In this document: in pieces, positions 8,762-18,523 of the stretch
Numbering within the stretch: the first letter of the stretch is position 1
Layout: each line of letters opens with the position of its first letter
From: Clostridium saccharobutylicum DSM 13864
GTDB lineage: Bacteria > Bacillota > Clostridia > Clostridiales > Clostridiaceae
Reading direction: 5' to 3'
Assembly: GCF_000473995.1 (NCBI RefSeq)
Contig: NC_022571.1
Location: forward strand, 3,441,416 to 3,505,415
Length of the DNA: 64,000 nucleotides
The notes under the pieces: model-generated
Databases searched by the model: none
Told to the model about the DNA's origin: nothing
The model's input: only the letters and a program-made list of their open reading frames with translations
Program-made: the position numbers and the translations under genes

Positions 8762-10051
8762 CTAAGCAGATTCAATATCTTTTTTTGTTCTTGCCTTTAC
8801 TAAAGTTGGTCTAACTTTTCCTTCTTCTACCTTTTCAATAATAGGTTGTTTTTTATCTTTAATACATTCTTCAGTTATTATAACTTTAGTTATTGTATTA
8901 TCAGAAGGTATTTCGTACATAACTTCATTCATTATATCTTCAATGATTGCTCTTAATCCTCTGGCTCCAGTTTCTCTGCTAATAGCTTCTTTAGCAATTG
9001 CAATTAAAGCTTCATCATTAAATTCTAACTTAACATCATCTAGCTCAAATAATTTCTTATATTGTTTTACAAGAGCATTTTTAGGTTTAGTTAAAATTTC
9101 TATAAGAGCATCTTTATCTAAAGATTCTAATGTAACAAGTATTGGAAGTCTTCCAACAAATTCTGGAATTAAACCAAATTTTAATAAATCAGCTGGCATA
9201 ATTTCTTTGAATAAACTTCCTATATCTTTCTCATGTTTAGATTGAATTTCTGCTCCAAATCCCATAGAACTCTTTCTTGTTCTATTTTCTATTATCTTAT
9301 CAACTCCATCAAAAGCTCCACCGCAAATAAATAATATATTAGAAGTATTTATTTGGATAAATTCTTGATGTGGATGTTTTCTTCCACCTTGTGGTGGTAC
9401 TGATGCAACAGTACCTTCTAATATTTTAAGTAATGCTTGTTGCACACCTTCACCTGAAACATCTCTAGTGATAGATGGATTTTCAGATTTTCTTGCAATC
9501 TTATCAATTTCATCTATATAAATTATTCCTCTTTCAGCTTTTTCTACATCATAGTCTGCATTTTGAATTAACTTAAGAAGAATATTTTCAACATCTTCTC
9601 CAACATACCCTGCTTCTGTTAATGTTGTAGCATCAGCTATTGCAAATGGTACATTTAGAAATCTTGCTAATGTTTGAGCAAGTAATGTTTTACCAGAACC
9701 AGTTGGTCCTAATAATAAAATATTACTCTTTGATAATTCAACATCCATATCTTCTTTATTAGTATTAATTCTTTTGTAATGGTTATAAACAGCAACTGAA
9801 AGAGATTTTTTTGCTCTGTCTTGACCTATTACATAAGAGTCTAAATATTCTTTAATCTCAAATGGTTTTGGTACACTTTTTGGATCGAAATCAACAGTTT
9901 CTTGGAATTCATCTGCTATAATTTCAGCACATAAATCAATACATTCATCACAAATGTATACTCCAGGCCCAGCAATTAATCTTTTTACTTGCTCTTGAGT
10001 CTTTCCACAGAATGAACACTTTAACTGTTTCTTTTCATCATATTTAGCCAT
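8762..10051 (-). CDS. clpX: ClpX, ATPase subunit of ClpXP
   Basis: A 429-residue AAA+ unfoldase that recognises tagged substrates and feeds them to ClpP. The N-terminal zinc-binding dimerisation domain uses C12, C15, C34 and C37. Walker A GPTGSGKT is at 115-122, Walker [11 protein letters not shown] near 178, the sensor/arginine-finger region FVGRLP near 320, and the ClpP-docking loop is present as IGF-like GFGAE near 269. Start ATG 10051 follows GAGGTGA. It lies 37 bases downstream of clpP, consistent with co-transcription, and ends at a strong terminator. Confidence 0.97.
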   Translation of the reverse strand: MAKYDEKKQLKCSFCGKTQEQVKRLIAGPGVYICDECIDLCAEIIADEFQETVDFDPKSVPKPFEIKEYLDSYVIGQDRAKKSLSVAVYNHYKRINTNKEDMDVELSKSNILLLGPTGSGKTLLAQTLARFLNVPFAIADATTLTEAGYVGEDVENILLKLIQNADYDVEKAERGIIYIDEIDKIARKSENPSITRDVSGEGVQQALLKILEGTVASVPPQGGRKHPHQEFIQINTSNILFICGGAFDGVDKIIENRTRKSSMGFGAEIQSKHEKDIGSLFKEIMPADLLKFGLIPEFVGRLPILVTLESLDKDALIEILTKPKNALVKQYKKLFELDDVKLEFNDEALIAIAKEAISRETGARGLRAIIEDIMNEVMYEIPSDNTITKVIITEECIKDKKQPIIEKVEEGKVRPTLVKARTKKDIESA

Positions 10052-10088
10052 ATATTCACCTCGCTTAAAAAATATAAATTATAACTTC

Positions 10089-10691
10089 TTATTTATTTTC
10101 TTTTTTAGTTTTAGATTTAACTATTATTTCATCCACTAATCCATAAGCTTTAGCTTCTTCTGCAGTCATGAAATTGTCTCTTTCAACATCTTCTTTTATT
10201 TTTTCTAGTGGCTGACCAGTATTGTCACTTAAAATTTTATTTAAAGAATCCTTTATTTGTAATATTCTCTTAGCATGTATTTCAAAGTCAGTTGCTTGAC
10301 CTTGGAAACCGCCTAAAGGTTGATGTATCATTACTTCTGCATGTGGAAGAACATATCTCTTTCCTTTTTCTCCACATGAAAGCAAGAATGCTCCCATTGA
10401 AGCTGCCATACCTATGCATATTGTTGATACATCTGCATTAATGTGTTGCATAGTATCATAAATAGCCATTCCTGCTGTTATTGATCCTCCTGGACTATTT
10501 ATATATAATGAAATATCTTTATCTGGATCTTCACTATCCAAAAATAATAATTGTGCTACTATTAAGTTAGCAGTATCATCATTAACTTCTCCACTTAGCA
10601 TAATTATTCTTTCTTTTAATAGTCTTGAAAATATATCGTAAGAACGTTCTCCTCTACTTGTTTGTTCTACAACCATTGGAACTAAACTCAT
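10089..10691 (-). CDS. clpP: ClpP, proteolytic subunit
   Basis: A 200-residue serine peptidase that forms the double heptameric chamber used by ClpX. The catalytic triad is visible as Ser98 in GMAASMG, His123 in MIHQPLGG and Asp172 in VERDNF. Length is normal. Start ATG 10691 is preceded by GGGAGGAT. A promoter lies directly upstream, and clpX follows after 37 bases. No CtsR-type operator was seen, although control by CtsR is common in Firmicutes. Confidence 0.97.
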   Translation of the reverse strand: MSLVPMVVEQTSRGERSYDIFSRLLKERIIMLSGEVNDDTANLIVAQLLFLDSEDPDKDISLYINSPGGSITAGMAIYDTMQHINADVSTICIGMAASMGAFLLSCGEKGKRYVLPHAEVMIHQPLGGFQGQATDFEIHAKRILQIKDSLNKILSDNTGQPLEKIKEDVERDNFMTAEEAKAYGLVDEIIVKSKTKKENK

Positions 10692-10739
10692 ACTAATCCT
10701 CCCTTTTCACCGTTATAATTTTTATTTAACGTTATTTTA

Positions 10740-10768
10740 ATTATATATTTTTTTTTATAATTTGTTAA
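10740..10768 (-). promoter_or_regulatory. Sigma-A-type promoter for clpP-clpX
   Basis: -35 TTAACA (10768-10763), 17-base spacer, -10 TATAAT (10745-10740) on the minus strand, about 50 bases before the clpP start. Confidence 0.6.
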
Positions 10769-10778
10769 TTATTGTTTG

Positions 10779-10818
10779 AAATAATTGCCAGAAAAAATTC
10801 TTTTTCTGGCAATTATTT
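10779..10818 (-). terminator. Terminator after tig
   Basis: A long perfect inverted repeat whose core is TTGCCAGAAAAA and its complement, flanked by AAATAA and TTATTT, between tig and clpP. Confidence 0.8.
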
Positions 10819-10851
10819 AACATCCTATTTTATATTATATCTCAAATTTTA

Positions 10852-12135
10852 TTATTTGCAATTTTCTTTTATAAATTTAAGAGTGTTTTCAATTATTATG
10901 TCTTTTTCAATCATGCCTTTTTGAGATTTAACTAAAATATTAGCCATCTTTTCTGGATCCTTAGGTCCATACATTTTTCCTAATTCTAACGCTCTTTCAT
11001 TTACTTGTTCTTCAGTAGCTTTTATATCTTCTGCTTTAGCAACTGCTTCAAGAACTAAATCTGCTTTAACTTTTCTTTCAGCGTTTTCTTTCATGAAGTC
11101 TCTCATTTTTTCAGTTGTATTTCCTGTGAATTCCATGTATTGATCTAAGCTTAAACCTTGATATTGTAATCTTCCTTCAAGATCTTTCATCATAGCATCT
11201 ATTTCTTTGCTTATCATAACTTCAGGAACATCCATCTTTGTATTTTCAATTATAGCAGTTATTATTGCTTCTTCAAATTCTCTTTCAGCCTTTTGATCAT
11301 TATTCTTTTCTAAAGTTTTCTTAATATTTTCTTTTAATTCTGCAAATGTATCAACTGCTGCTACATCTTTAGCAAATTCATCATCTAATTCTGGTAATTC
11401 TTTAACTTTTATTGCTTTAATTTCAACTTCGAATTTTGCAGCTTTTCCATTTAATTCTTCTTTTCCATAAGTTTCTGGGAATGTAACATTAACATCTTTT
11501 TTATCGCCAACACTTAATCCGATTAATTGATCTTCAAAATTATCGATAAAAGTACCTGAACCAATTTCTAATGCATAATCTGTTCCTTCTCCACCTTCGA
11601 ATGCAGTTCCATCTACATATCCCTTAAAGTCGATAACAGCAATATTTCCCTTTTCTATTTTTCCTTCAGATTTAACTTCTACTCTAGCATTTTGTTCTTG
11701 CATTTCTTTAATTTGTTTTTCTACTTCTGCATCATCTGCTTCATATGTAGGTTTCTTTATATCTAAACCTTTATATTCTCCAAGTTCAACTTCTGGATAA
11801 ACTGTAACTGTTGCTGTATAAACAAATTCTTTTCCTTCTCCTAAATCAACTATGTCAACCTTTGGATAATCTACAGGTCTTATATTTTGTTCAGTTAACG
11901 CTAAGCCATATGATTCATCAATAGCAAAATTAATAGCATCATCATAGAATACTTCTACTCCATAGAATTTTTTAACCATTGCCATTGGAACTTTTCCTTT
12001 TCTAAAACCTGGTATATTATATCTACTCTTATTTTTGTTATATGCTTTAGTTATTGCAGCATTAAATTTTTCTGCTTCAACCTTTATTTCTAACTTTACC
12101 ACATTTGTTTCTATTTTTTCCACTTTAGCTTTCAT
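10852..12135 (-). CDS. tig: Trigger factor, ribosome-associated chaperone
   Basis: A 427-residue chaperone and peptidyl-prolyl isomerase that binds nascent chains at the ribosome exit. The N-terminal ribosome-binding domain has the signature PGFRKGKVP near residue 42 (family GFRxGKxP). An FKBP-type isomerase domain spans about 160-245 ([20 protein letters not shown]). The C-terminal helical chaperone domain completes the normal length. GGAGGAA precedes ATG 12135. It has its own promoter and terminator and lies upstream of clpPX as in most Firmicutes. Confidence 0.96.
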   Translation of the reverse strand: MKAKVEKIETNVVKLEIKVEAEKFNAAITKAYNKNKSRYNIPGFRKGKVPMAMVKKFYGVEVFYDDAINFAIDESYGLALTEQNIRPVDYPKVDIVDLGEGKEFVYTATVTVYPEVELGEYKGLDIKKPTYEADDAEVEKQIKEMQEQNARVEVKSEGKIEKGNIAVIDFKGYVDGTAFEGGEGTDYALEIGSGTFIDNFEDQLIGLSVGDKKDVNVTFPETYGKEELNGKAAKFEVEIKAIKVKELPELDDEFAKDVAAVDTFAELKENIKKTLEKNNDQKAEREFEEAIITAIIENTKMDVPEVMISKEIDAMMKDLEGRLQYQGLSLDQYMEFTGNTTEKMRDFMKENAERKVKADLVLEAVAKAEDIKATEEQVNERALELGKMYGPKDPEKMANILVKSQKGMIEKDIIIENTLKFIKENCK

Positions 12136-12181
12136 TTTATTCTTTCCTCCTAAAATAGTTTACATCTAATTTAACTAGGTT

Positions 12182-12211
12182 ATTATACCATAAACTTTTA
12201 AATTTTATCAA
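12182..12211 (-). promoter_or_regulatory. Sigma-A-type promoter for tig
   Basis: -35 TTGATA (12211-12206), 18-base spacer, -10 TATAAT (12187-12182), about 47 bases before the tig start codon. Confidence 0.65.
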
Positions 12212-12230
12212 ATAATTTTAATTTTCTCTT

Positions 12231-13037
12231 TTATTGAACACAATTACCACTTTCATTCATATAATATACCTTACCATCAATCGTAATTTTTACACCTTTT
12301 TCTTCTTTTGCATCTATTTGTATATTGGTACCAGCCAATTCCCAACACACCTTATCTTGACCACTTTGAATATCACTCATCCAAATATATTGTTTTGCTG
12401 CTTTAGTTCCAAAGTATGGTCTATTTGTCACAAAAATGATTTTATCTTCTCCAATAAACTTAGGACTTGCATTCCATAAATATTGAGGTTGATTTTGCAA
12501 TGTTGAATCTTTTGTAAATACACTACCATTAGTAGACACATATTGATCTTTTGATATTACTTTATTAGTTCCATCTACATTGTATAAAGTTATTACCGAA
12601 TTAGTATCCATTACAATCATTTGCTTTCCTGATGAACTTATATCATAACTAACACCAGTATCTGCATCTTTAAGTTCTTTAAATATTTTCCCACCATTAC
12701 TATCATCTATATAAATTGCTTTTGCAACATTACCACTAAGCAAATTAATATCCATTGATTGTTCTACTGGTTCTTGTTTTTCCTCTTGTACTGGTTCCTC
12801 TTTTGTTACTTCTTCTTTGCTTACAGTTTGGTTTTCTTGTGGAGCATTAGTTGAATCACTATCAATCCACGCTTGTATGTTTTGTTTAATATTAGAATAA
12901 TCTATAGGGTGATAAGCAAATTTAACTATTAATGCTGCTAAGAATACGATAATTCCTAAAGAAACTATTATTACATTTCTTTTTCTTCTCTTCATCTTCT
13001 TTTCATATTCTTTACTAAAAATACTTGGTTTTCCCAA
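12231..13037 (-). CDS. Membrane-anchored protein with Glu-rich linker, unknown
   Basis: A 268-residue protein with a cytoplasmic basic N-terminus (EKKMKRRKRN), one transmembrane helix near residues 22-40 (VIIVSLGIIVFLAALIV), an acidic Glu/Val/Pro linker near 70-95, and a beta-rich outer domain to the end. I place the start at TTG 13037 because GGAGGGG sits 6 bases upstream; the longer frame to 13205 runs through a family A repeat. The C-terminal domain (residues 100-268) has short DxxxG/VxxY strands like those of PQQ- or TolB-like propellers, but I cannot name a family. Function unknown. Confidence 0.65.
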   Translation of the reverse strand: MGKPSIFSKEYEKKMKRRKRNVIIVSLGIIVFLAALIVKFAYHPIDYSNIKQNIQAWIDSDSTNAPQENQTVSKEEVTKEEPVQEEKQEPVEQSMDINLLSGNVAKAIYIDDSNGGKIFKELKDADTGVSYDISSSGKQMIVMDTNSVITLYNVDGTNKVISKDQYVSTNGSVFTKDSTLQNQPQYLWNASPKFIGEDKIIFVTNRPYFGTKAAKQYIWMSDIQSGQDKVCWELAGTNIQIDAKEEKGVKITIDGKVYYMNESGNCVQ

Positions 13038-13062
13038 AGATGTCCCCTCCAAATCTTTGTAA

Positions 13063-13226
13063 TTTAGACACATGAAAGAAAATAATAAACCAAAGTTATA
13101 TGAATATTTTGCATCAAATAACCAGACAACTTTTATTTTATAGTAAACTATCATCACAAGTTGCCAAAACAGTAAAACATAAAATACGTAAACATACTGA
13201 TCCATTATTTTTTAATGTGACTTATT
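13063..13226. repeat. Family A palindromic element, copy A2
   Basis: Left end TTTAGACACATGAAAGAAAA, right end ATCCATTATTTTTTAATGTG then ACTTATT. About 164 bp, directly upstream of the ribosome binding site of the 12231-13037 gene. Confidence 0.65.
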
Positions 13227-13288
13227 TTAATTAAACAAACTTATTATATATTATTCTTTTCCTTAAATCCACAATATATTTTACATTT

Positions 13289-13483
13289 TTATTTTTTACA
13301 GTTATTTTTTTTATTACATCCATTACATTTATCATTTTTATTTGAATCTTTCGTGCAACATCCTCCACATTGTAATAGCCCTTCCTTCTTTAATTCTTCG
13401 ACTGTAAGTTTATAAACATTTTCTGAATAATCTTCATAATCTATTGTATCTTTTAATAATTCTTCTTTTTTTATTTTAATCAT
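13289..13483 (-). CDS. Small Cys-rich protein, unknown
   Basis: A 64-residue protein. The N-terminal 35 residues are an acidic/Lys helical segment (MIKIKKEELLKDTIDYEDY). The C-terminal part holds CGGCC, CNGC and a final C, seven cysteines in a hydrophilic Lys/Asn context that would suit zinc or iron-sulfur binding. AGGAGGGAG precedes the ATG. Not recognised. It lies between two transcription units on the same strand and may have its own promoter. Confidence 0.6.
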   Translation of the reverse strand: MIKIKKEELLKDTIDYEDYSENVYKLTVEELKKEGLLQCGGCCTKDSNKNDKCNGCNKKNNCKK

Positions 13484-13571
13484 AAACTCCCTCCTAAATT
13501 CTATCTTTCACATTCTTTATAATTTATATTCCATAAATAATTCCATTTCTTAAATTGACGTTTATTAATTG

Positions 13572-13621
13572 TATTAAAATAACCTTTCTGATTTCATATT
13601 ATATCACATCAGAAAGGTTAT
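13572..13621 (-). terminator. Terminator of the his operon
   Basis: ATAACCTTTCTGAT (13579-13592) pairs with 13608-13621; on the minus strand TTTTAATAC follows. It lies 35 bases after the hisE stop. Confidence 0.8.
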
Positions 13622-13655
13622 CTTTTATTTTACATCAAAATGTAATAATTATTTT

Positions 13656-13982
13656 TTAAACATTTGTTATAGGCTTCCTATCACCTTTAAAATTATTAAT
13701 TTTAGCTCTTCTATTTCCAAGTTCCTTTGATATATCCTCCGTAGATATACCTATTTCAGCCATTAAAACTAGTAAATGATATGTAAGATCACAAATTTCA
13801 TTAATCTGATCTTCTTTATTATCATCCTTGCAACTAATTATTACTTCAGTGCATTCTTCTCCAACTTTTTTTAATATTTTATCTAATCCCTTTTCAAAAA
13901 GATAGTTTGTATAAGATCCTTCTTCACCATTGTTTTTTCTTTGCAAAATAACATCATATAAAGCACTTAAATTTTCTTCCAT
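13656..13982 (-). CDS. hisE: Phosphoribosyl-ATP pyrophosphatase HisE
   Basis: A 108-residue MazG-fold enzyme hydrolysing phosphoribosyl-ATP to phosphoribosyl-AMP, step 2 of histidine synthesis. The helical EExx[E/D] metal motifs are visible as KKVGEECTEVIISCKD and EICDLTYHLLVLM. Start ATG 13982 follows GGAGGGTG. It is separate from hisI and is the last gene of the operon, followed by a strong terminator. A family A repeat fills most of the gap to hisI. Confidence 0.93.
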   Translation of the reverse strand: MEENLSALYDVILQRKNNGEEGSYTNYLFEKGLDKILKKVGEECTEVIISCKDDNKEDQINEICDLTYHLLVLMAEIGISTEDISKELGNRRAKINNFKGDRKPITNV

Positions 13983-14070
13983 TTTACACCCTCCAATATT
14001 TTTACTACACACTCGTTAAATATAACTTAATTTAGTACTGTATATTTATTTTAGAATTATTAATTATATG

Positions 14071-14160
14071 TTAATCATATGAAAATAAATAACAAGTTCA
14101 AAGCCACCATCGATATTTTTCATTAAGTAATGGACTTGCTCTTTTTTGAATATGCCTTAT
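14071..14160. repeat. Family A palindromic element, copy A3
   Basis: 90 bp. Left end TAATCATATGAAAATAAATA then ACAAGTTC; right end TGGACTTGCTCTTTTTTGAA then TATGCCTTAT. It lies between hisI and hisE, 9 bases from the hisI stop codon. Confidence 0.7.
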
Positions 14161-14169
14161 AACAAATTA

Positions 14170-14499
14170 CTATAATTCTCTATAGAAACAGCTTTTATTC
14201 CCAGTATGGCATGCAGCCCCTTTTTGCTCTACAACAACTAAGATTGTATCATTATCACAATCTATTTTTATTTCCTTCACATATTGAAAATGGCCTGATG
14301 TTGCTCCTTTATTCCAGAGTTCTTTTCTACTCCTACTATAAAACCAAGTAACATTATTCTCTATTGTTTTAGTCAAGCTTTCTTTAGACATGTAAGCTAA
14401 CATTAGCACTTCTTTTGTTTTATAGTCTTGAACAACTGCTGGTACCAATCCATTACACTTTTCAAAATCAACTTGCTCTACTTTTTCAGTAATGTCCAT
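14170..14499 (-). CDS. hisI: Phosphoribosyl-AMP cyclohydrolase HisI
   Basis: A 109-residue zinc and magnesium enzyme that opens the adenine ring of phosphoribosyl-AMP (step 3). Signature parts are [29 protein letters not shown], the Mg-binding DCDNDTILV and the zinc ligands in [15 protein letters not shown]. Start ATG 14499 follows TTGGAGGAAA; a longer frame upstream would run into a repeat. A family A element flanks it on each side. Confidence 0.95.
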   Translation of the reverse strand: MDITEKVEQVDFEKCNGLVPAVVQDYKTKEVLMLAYMSKESLTKTIENNVTWFYSRSRKELWNKGATSGHFQYVKEIKIDCDNDTILVVVEQKGAACHTGNKSCFYREL

Positions 14500-14511
14500 A
14501 TATTTCCTCCA

Positions 14512-14675
14512 ATATATCATATTAAAAAATAACAACTTCCAAACTGCCATGACTATTTTTTATCAGATAAGGAAGTAAAATGCCATCATATCCATTCTAT
14601 TATGGAATTTTACCGACGCAGAATGATTGAAAATAAGCTGTCATGTGGACCTGTTATTTTTTCATTGTGCCTTAA
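14512..14675. repeat. Family A palindromic element, copy A4
   Basis: 164 bp between hisF and hisI. Left end CATATTAAAAAATAACAACT, right end GGACCTGTTATTTTTTCATT then GTGCCTTA; the last bases contain the hisF stop codon. An inner inverted repeat GTAAAATGCC / GGAATTTTAC is present. Confidence 0.75.
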
Positions 14676-15433
14676 AATCTAACTGGTATATTTTTACCTT
14701 TTAAATACTCTTTAACTTCATCTACTGTTAATTCTCCATAATGAAATAATGAAGCTGCAAGAGCTGCATCTGCTATATTATTTTGAAATACTTTATAAAA
14801 GTCTTCTAAGCATCCACATCCACCTGATGCAATCACAGGAACATTTGTCATATCACTTACAGCTTTGGTCAATTCTAAATCAAATCCTTTTTTAGTTCCA
14901 TCCGCATCCATAGATGTCAAAAGAATTTCCCCAGCTCCTAAGTCAGTTGCTTCTTCAACCCACTTTAACAGATCCATTCCAGTATCAATTCTTCCGCCAT
15001 TTATTACAACATTCCATCCTGAATTATCTTTTCTTCTCTTTGCATCTACAGCTAATACTATGCATTGATTTCCAAAGTAAAATGCTCCCTCTTTGATAAG
15101 ATTCTTATTTTTAACTGCAGCTGAATTTAAGCTAACCTTGTCTGCACCTGCTCTAAGTATTGACTTTATATCATCTAATGTTCTTAATCCTCCGCCTACT
15201 GTAAACGGAATAAAAATCTTTTCAGCTACTCTTTCAACAACTTTTTCCATAATGCCTCTTTTTTCATGAGTTGCTCCTATGTCTAAAAAAACTAATTCAT
15301 CAGCACCTTGTTTATTATAATACTCTGCAAGTGCAACAGGATCTCCGACATCAACTAACCCCTCAAAGTTAATACCTTTAACAACCCTTCCCTCTTTAAC
15401 ATCAAGGCATGGGATTATTCTCTTTGTGTGCAT
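14672..15433 (-). CDS. hisF: Imidazole glycerol phosphate synthase, cyclase subunit HisF
   Basis: A 253-residue TIM barrel that joins the ammonia made by HisH to PRFAR, giving imidazole glycerol phosphate and AICAR. Catalytic Asp11 lies in IPCLDVKEG, the second Asp in [12 protein letters not shown], and phosphate-binding loops are VGGGLRT and ASGGCG. Normal length. The stop codon lies inside the end of a family A repeat, so the extreme C-terminus (PVRF) is encoded beside the element. Confidence 0.97.
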   Translation of the reverse strand: MHTKRIIPCLDVKEGRVVKGINFEGLVDVGDPVALAEYYNKQGADELVFLDIGATHEKRGIMEKVVERVAEKIFIPFTVGGGLRTLDDIKSILRAGADKVSLNSAAVKNKNLIKEGAFYFGNQCIVLAVDAKRRKDNSGWNVVINGGRIDTGMDLLKWVEEATDLGAGEILLTSMDADGTKKGFDLELTKAVSDMTNVPVIASGGCGCLEDFYKVFQNNIADAALAASLFHYGELTVDEVKEYLKGKNIPVRF

Positions 15434-15515
15434 AAGGAATGCCCCTTTCTTCTTATTACCTATTTTAATTTAAATCATATCAATAATTTTATATTTGATA
15501 GCAAAATACAAATTC

Positions 15516-16238
15516 TTATGCCTGCTTATCAGACATTTTTATCGCTTCTTCTAATGATAAAGTTCCAGCATAAATAGCTTTTCCTGTTATAGCTCCATAT
15601 AAATTTATTTCCAACAAATCCTTTATATTTTCTATATCACGAATTCCACCAGAAGCTGTAATATCAATTTTAACTGTTTCTTTTAATTTTCTAAGCATTT
15701 CTACATTTGGTCCTTCTAAGGTTCCATCCTTACTTATATCTGTTACTATTATATTTTTAACTCCTAGCTTTTCCATTTTCCTTGCAAAATCTATGTAATC
15801 TAAATTACTTCCTGCAAGCCATCCTCTTCCATATACTTTTCCATCTTTACAATCAATTCCAACAGCTACTTTTTCTCCATATGCTTCTATAGCTTTTGTT
15901 AATAATTCTTCATCCTCTATTGCTATAGTTCCTAGAATTACCCTTGACACACCATTGTCTAATAAATATTTTATGGTCTCAAAGGAACGTATTCCACCAC
16001 CTAATTCTACAGGAATATTTAGCATGCCAGCAATTTTTATAACTAACTCATGATTTTGATTGCTGCCATTTTTAGCCCCATCTAAATCAACTAAATGTAA
16101 GTACTTAGCTCCTGCTCTTTCAAATGATTTTGCTGTTTCAAATATATCTTCTGCAACTATTTCCTTTTTGTCATAATCCCCTTGATATAATCTTACTGGC
16201 TTGCCATCCATTATATCAATCGCAGGTAAAATTATCAT
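15516..16238 (-). CDS. hisA: ProFAR isomerase HisA
   Basis: A 240-residue TIM barrel catalysing the Amadori rearrangement of ProFAR to PRFAR. Catalytic Asp8 (LPAIDIMDG) and the second Asp (VTDISKDGTLEGPN) are present, as are the phosphate loops LGGGIRS and ASGGIRD. Its start overlaps the hisH stop by 4 bases, so the two are translationally coupled. Confidence 0.97.
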   Translation of the reverse strand: MIILPAIDIMDGKPVRLYQGDYDKKEIVAEDIFETAKSFERAGAKYLHLVDLDGAKNGSNQNHELVIKIAGMLNIPVELGGGIRSFETIKYLLDNGVSRVILGTIAIEDEELLTKAIEAYGEKVAVGIDCKDGKVYGRGWLAGSNLDYIDFARKMEKLGVKNIIVTDISKDGTLEGPNVEMLRKLKETVKIDITASGGIRDIENIKDLLEINLYGAITGKAIYAGTLSLEEAIKMSDKQA

Positions 16239-16855
16239 TTAATCAACTCCCCAAAATTTTTCAAAATGCTTAATCCAACAGTTCCACTTTTCTCAGGATG
16301 GAATTGAGCACCCATTATATTTTTACATCTAACTATTCCCGGAATTTTATTTTCTCCATATTCGCTATATGTAACTAAATCTTCATCATTATAGCCTTGT
16401 GCAAAATAAGAATGTACATAATAAACAAAGTTTCCTTCATCTATTGAACTAATTAATTCATCATTTTTGTTATATATCAAACTATTCCATCCAATATGTG
16501 GAACCTTAATGTTATTCTCCTTATCATCTGTCATCTTAACAATATTACCTTTAAGAAGTCCAAGACCATTTCTCTTAATTCCTTCAAAACTTTTTTCAAA
16601 TAAAAGCTGCATTCCTAAACATATTCCAAGAAGAGGTTTTCCTTTTCTAACTTCTTCCTTTATTATCTTATCCAAAGATAATTTTTCAATAGTATCCATG
16701 GCATCTGGGAAAGCTCCTACTCCTGGTAATATTAGCGCTTTTGCATTTTTTATATCTTCCTCGTCTGAAGATATTTTATTATCAAGCCCAAGAAAGTTAA
16801 GAGCATTTCTTACACTTTTCAGATTTCCCATTCCATAATCTATTATTACTATCAT
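16235..16855 (-). CDS. hisH: Imidazole glycerol phosphate synthase, glutaminase subunit HisH
   Basis: A 206-residue class I glutamine amidotransferase that passes ammonia to HisF. Cys79 in GICLGMQLLF is the nucleophile; the His-Glu pair is in AQFHPEKSG near residue 187. The oxyanion strand PGVGAF is near 44. It is separated from hisF by hisA, a common arrangement. Confidence 0.97.
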   Translation of the reverse strand: MIVIIDYGMGNLKSVRNALNFLGLDNKISSDEEDIKNAKALILPGVGAFPDAMDTIEKLSLDKIIKEEVRKGKPLLGICLGMQLLFEKSFEGIKRNGLGLLKGNIVKMTDDKENNIKVPHIGWNSLIYNKNDELISSIDEGNFVYYVHSYFAQGYNDEDLVTYSEYGENKIPGIVRCKNIMGAQFHPEKSGTVGLSILKNFGELIK

Positions 16856-16884
16856 TTAAACACCCCTTTAATTCAGTTAACTAG

Positions 16885-17472
16885 TTAAAGACTTCCTTTA
16901 GTTGATGGTATTCCATTTTCCTCACTTCTAAATTTAGCTTCTTTAAGTGCTCTACCGAATGCTTTAAATAAAGCTTCTATTTTATGATGATCATTTTCAC
17001 CATATAAAACTTTTAAATGAAGCGTTATACCTGCATTGAATGCAAAAGCTCTAAAAAATTCTACAACCATTTCTGTTGCCATTTCTCCGACCATTTCTCT
17101 CTTGAAATCACAATCAAATACTAAAAAAGGTCTATTACTAATATCTAATGATACTAATGCTAAAGTTTCATCCATAGGTACATAAAATGTACCATATCTA
17201 TTTATACCTTCCTTATTTCCAATTGCTTCTTTAAAAGCTTCTCCAAGAGTTATTCCCACATCTTCTACAGTATGATGATCACATACCTCCAAATCGCCCT
17301 TAGCCTTTATCTTCAAATCGATTTTACTGTGAAAAGAAAACAATGTTAACATGTGATCAAAAAAACCTATTTGGGTATTTACTTCACTTTTTCCGCTTCC
17401 ATCTAAATTAATTTCTAGCTCAACACTAGTTTCTTTAGTTATTCTTTCTTTTTTTGAATATCTGTCAACCAT
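16885..17472 (-). CDS. hisB: Imidazoleglycerol-phosphate dehydratase HisB
   Basis: A 195-residue manganese enzyme converting imidazole glycerol phosphate to imidazole acetol phosphate. It has the duplicated His-rich metal motifs ([17 protein letters not shown], then [19 protein letters not shown]). It is the short, dehydratase-only form: no N-terminal histidinol-phosphatase domain is present. Confidence 0.96.
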   Translation of the reverse strand: MVDRYSKKERITKETSVELEINLDGSGKSEVNTQIGFFDHMLTLFSFHSKIDLKIKAKGDLEVCDHHTVEDVGITLGEAFKEAIGNKEGINRYGTFYVPMDETLALVSLDISNRPFLVFDCDFKREMVGEMATEMVVEFFRAFAFNAGITLHLKVLYGENDHHKIEALFKAFGRALKEAKFRSEENGIPSTKGSL

Positions 17473-17485
17473 AAACTTACTCCCT

Positions 17486-18523
17486 CTAATATACGAAGAT
17501 ATTTTTAATCCCCTCTACAACTTTTCTATTTTCTAAGGGGGATCCAACAGTAATTCTAAACGTATCATCATTAAAATTTCTAATAGAAATCCCATTATCT
17601 TTAAGGCCATTAATCAATGCTTCTTTATGATTAGTTCTACCATAAATAAAATTTGCTTTAGAAGGATAGAATTCTATATTCATCGCAGCATTTTTTTCTA
17701 CTTGTTTAAGTGCTTCATATAGCTTTTCTCTTTGATCAACTATTTGCTTTGCATTATTCACAACTCTTTCAGGATACTTTAAAGCAATAGATGCAAGATT
17801 TTGAGAATAAGTACTTATTGTATATGGCACCTTATAGTTTAATAATTCTTCTACATTATCTTCATTAGTTATCAAAAAACCTATTCTTAAAGCTGCAAGT
17901 CCCCATGCTTTTGAAAGTGTTCGTGTTACTATTAAATTTTTATACTTATTAATATAAGGAATCATTGTTTCTCCATAAAATTCATAGTAAGCTTCATCAA
18001 CCAAAATTGTTTTATTTTTAAATTCATTTAATATTTTAAGTATATCTTTTATAGTTATTCCTATTCCTGTAGGATTATTAGGATTTGAAAATATAATCAA
18101 ATCTACATTTTCTTTCTTCCCAAGTTTTATAAATTCATCTACATTAAATTCTATCCTTTTCCCAATATCATAGTTTTTTAATTGTCCACCAAATCTAGAC
18201 ACAAAAAAATCATACATTGTGAAGTCTGGTCCTAAACTCAATGCCTTTTTTCCACTTTTAATAATCTTGCTTATTACAAGTTCAAGAACTTCATCTGAAC
18301 CATTTCCTACTATAATATTTTTAGCATCTGTCTTCGCATAATTAGCATATAATTCTTTAATAATTTTCATATCATTGGCAGGATACCTGTGTAATTGTAT
18401 ATTAGTTAAACATGATCTCATTTTCATTAGTATATTTTCATCCATAGCCATATAAATTTCATTGCTATCTAAATTTATTTTATATTCATCATAGATATTA
18501 ATATACTCCTTATAAGCACTCAT
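17486..18523 (-). CDS. hisC: Histidinol-phosphate aminotransferase HisC
   Basis: A 345-residue fold-type I PLP enzyme that uses glutamate to aminate imidazole acetol phosphate. SNPNNPTG near residue 145, DEAYYEFYG near 175 and the PLP lysine in [16 protein letters not shown] near 206 mark the active site. Its start overlaps the end of hisD by 14 bases. Confidence 0.95.
   Translation of the reverse strand: MSAYKEYINIYDEYKINLDSNEIYMAMDENILMKMRSCLTNIQLHRYPANDMKIIKELYANYAKTDAKNIIVGNGSDEVLELVISKIIKSGKKALSLGPDFTMYDFFVSRFGGQLKNYDIGKRIEFNVDEFIKLGKKENVDLIIFSNPNNPTGIGITIKDILKILNEFKNKTILVDEAYYEFYGETMIPYINKYKNLIVTRTLSKAWGLAALRIGFLITNEDNVEELLNYKVPYTISTYSQNLASIALKYPERVVNNAKQIVDQREKLYEALKQVEKNAAMNIEFYPSKANFIYGRTNHKEALINGLKDNGISIRNFNDDTFRITVGSPLENRKVVEGIKNIFVY

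Noticed and set aside
13038..13205. N-terminal extension of the 12231-13037 protein with an extra hydrophobic segment
   Set aside because: The extension is translated through family A copy A2 and has no ribosome binding site, while TTG 13037 has GGAGGGG at good spacing.
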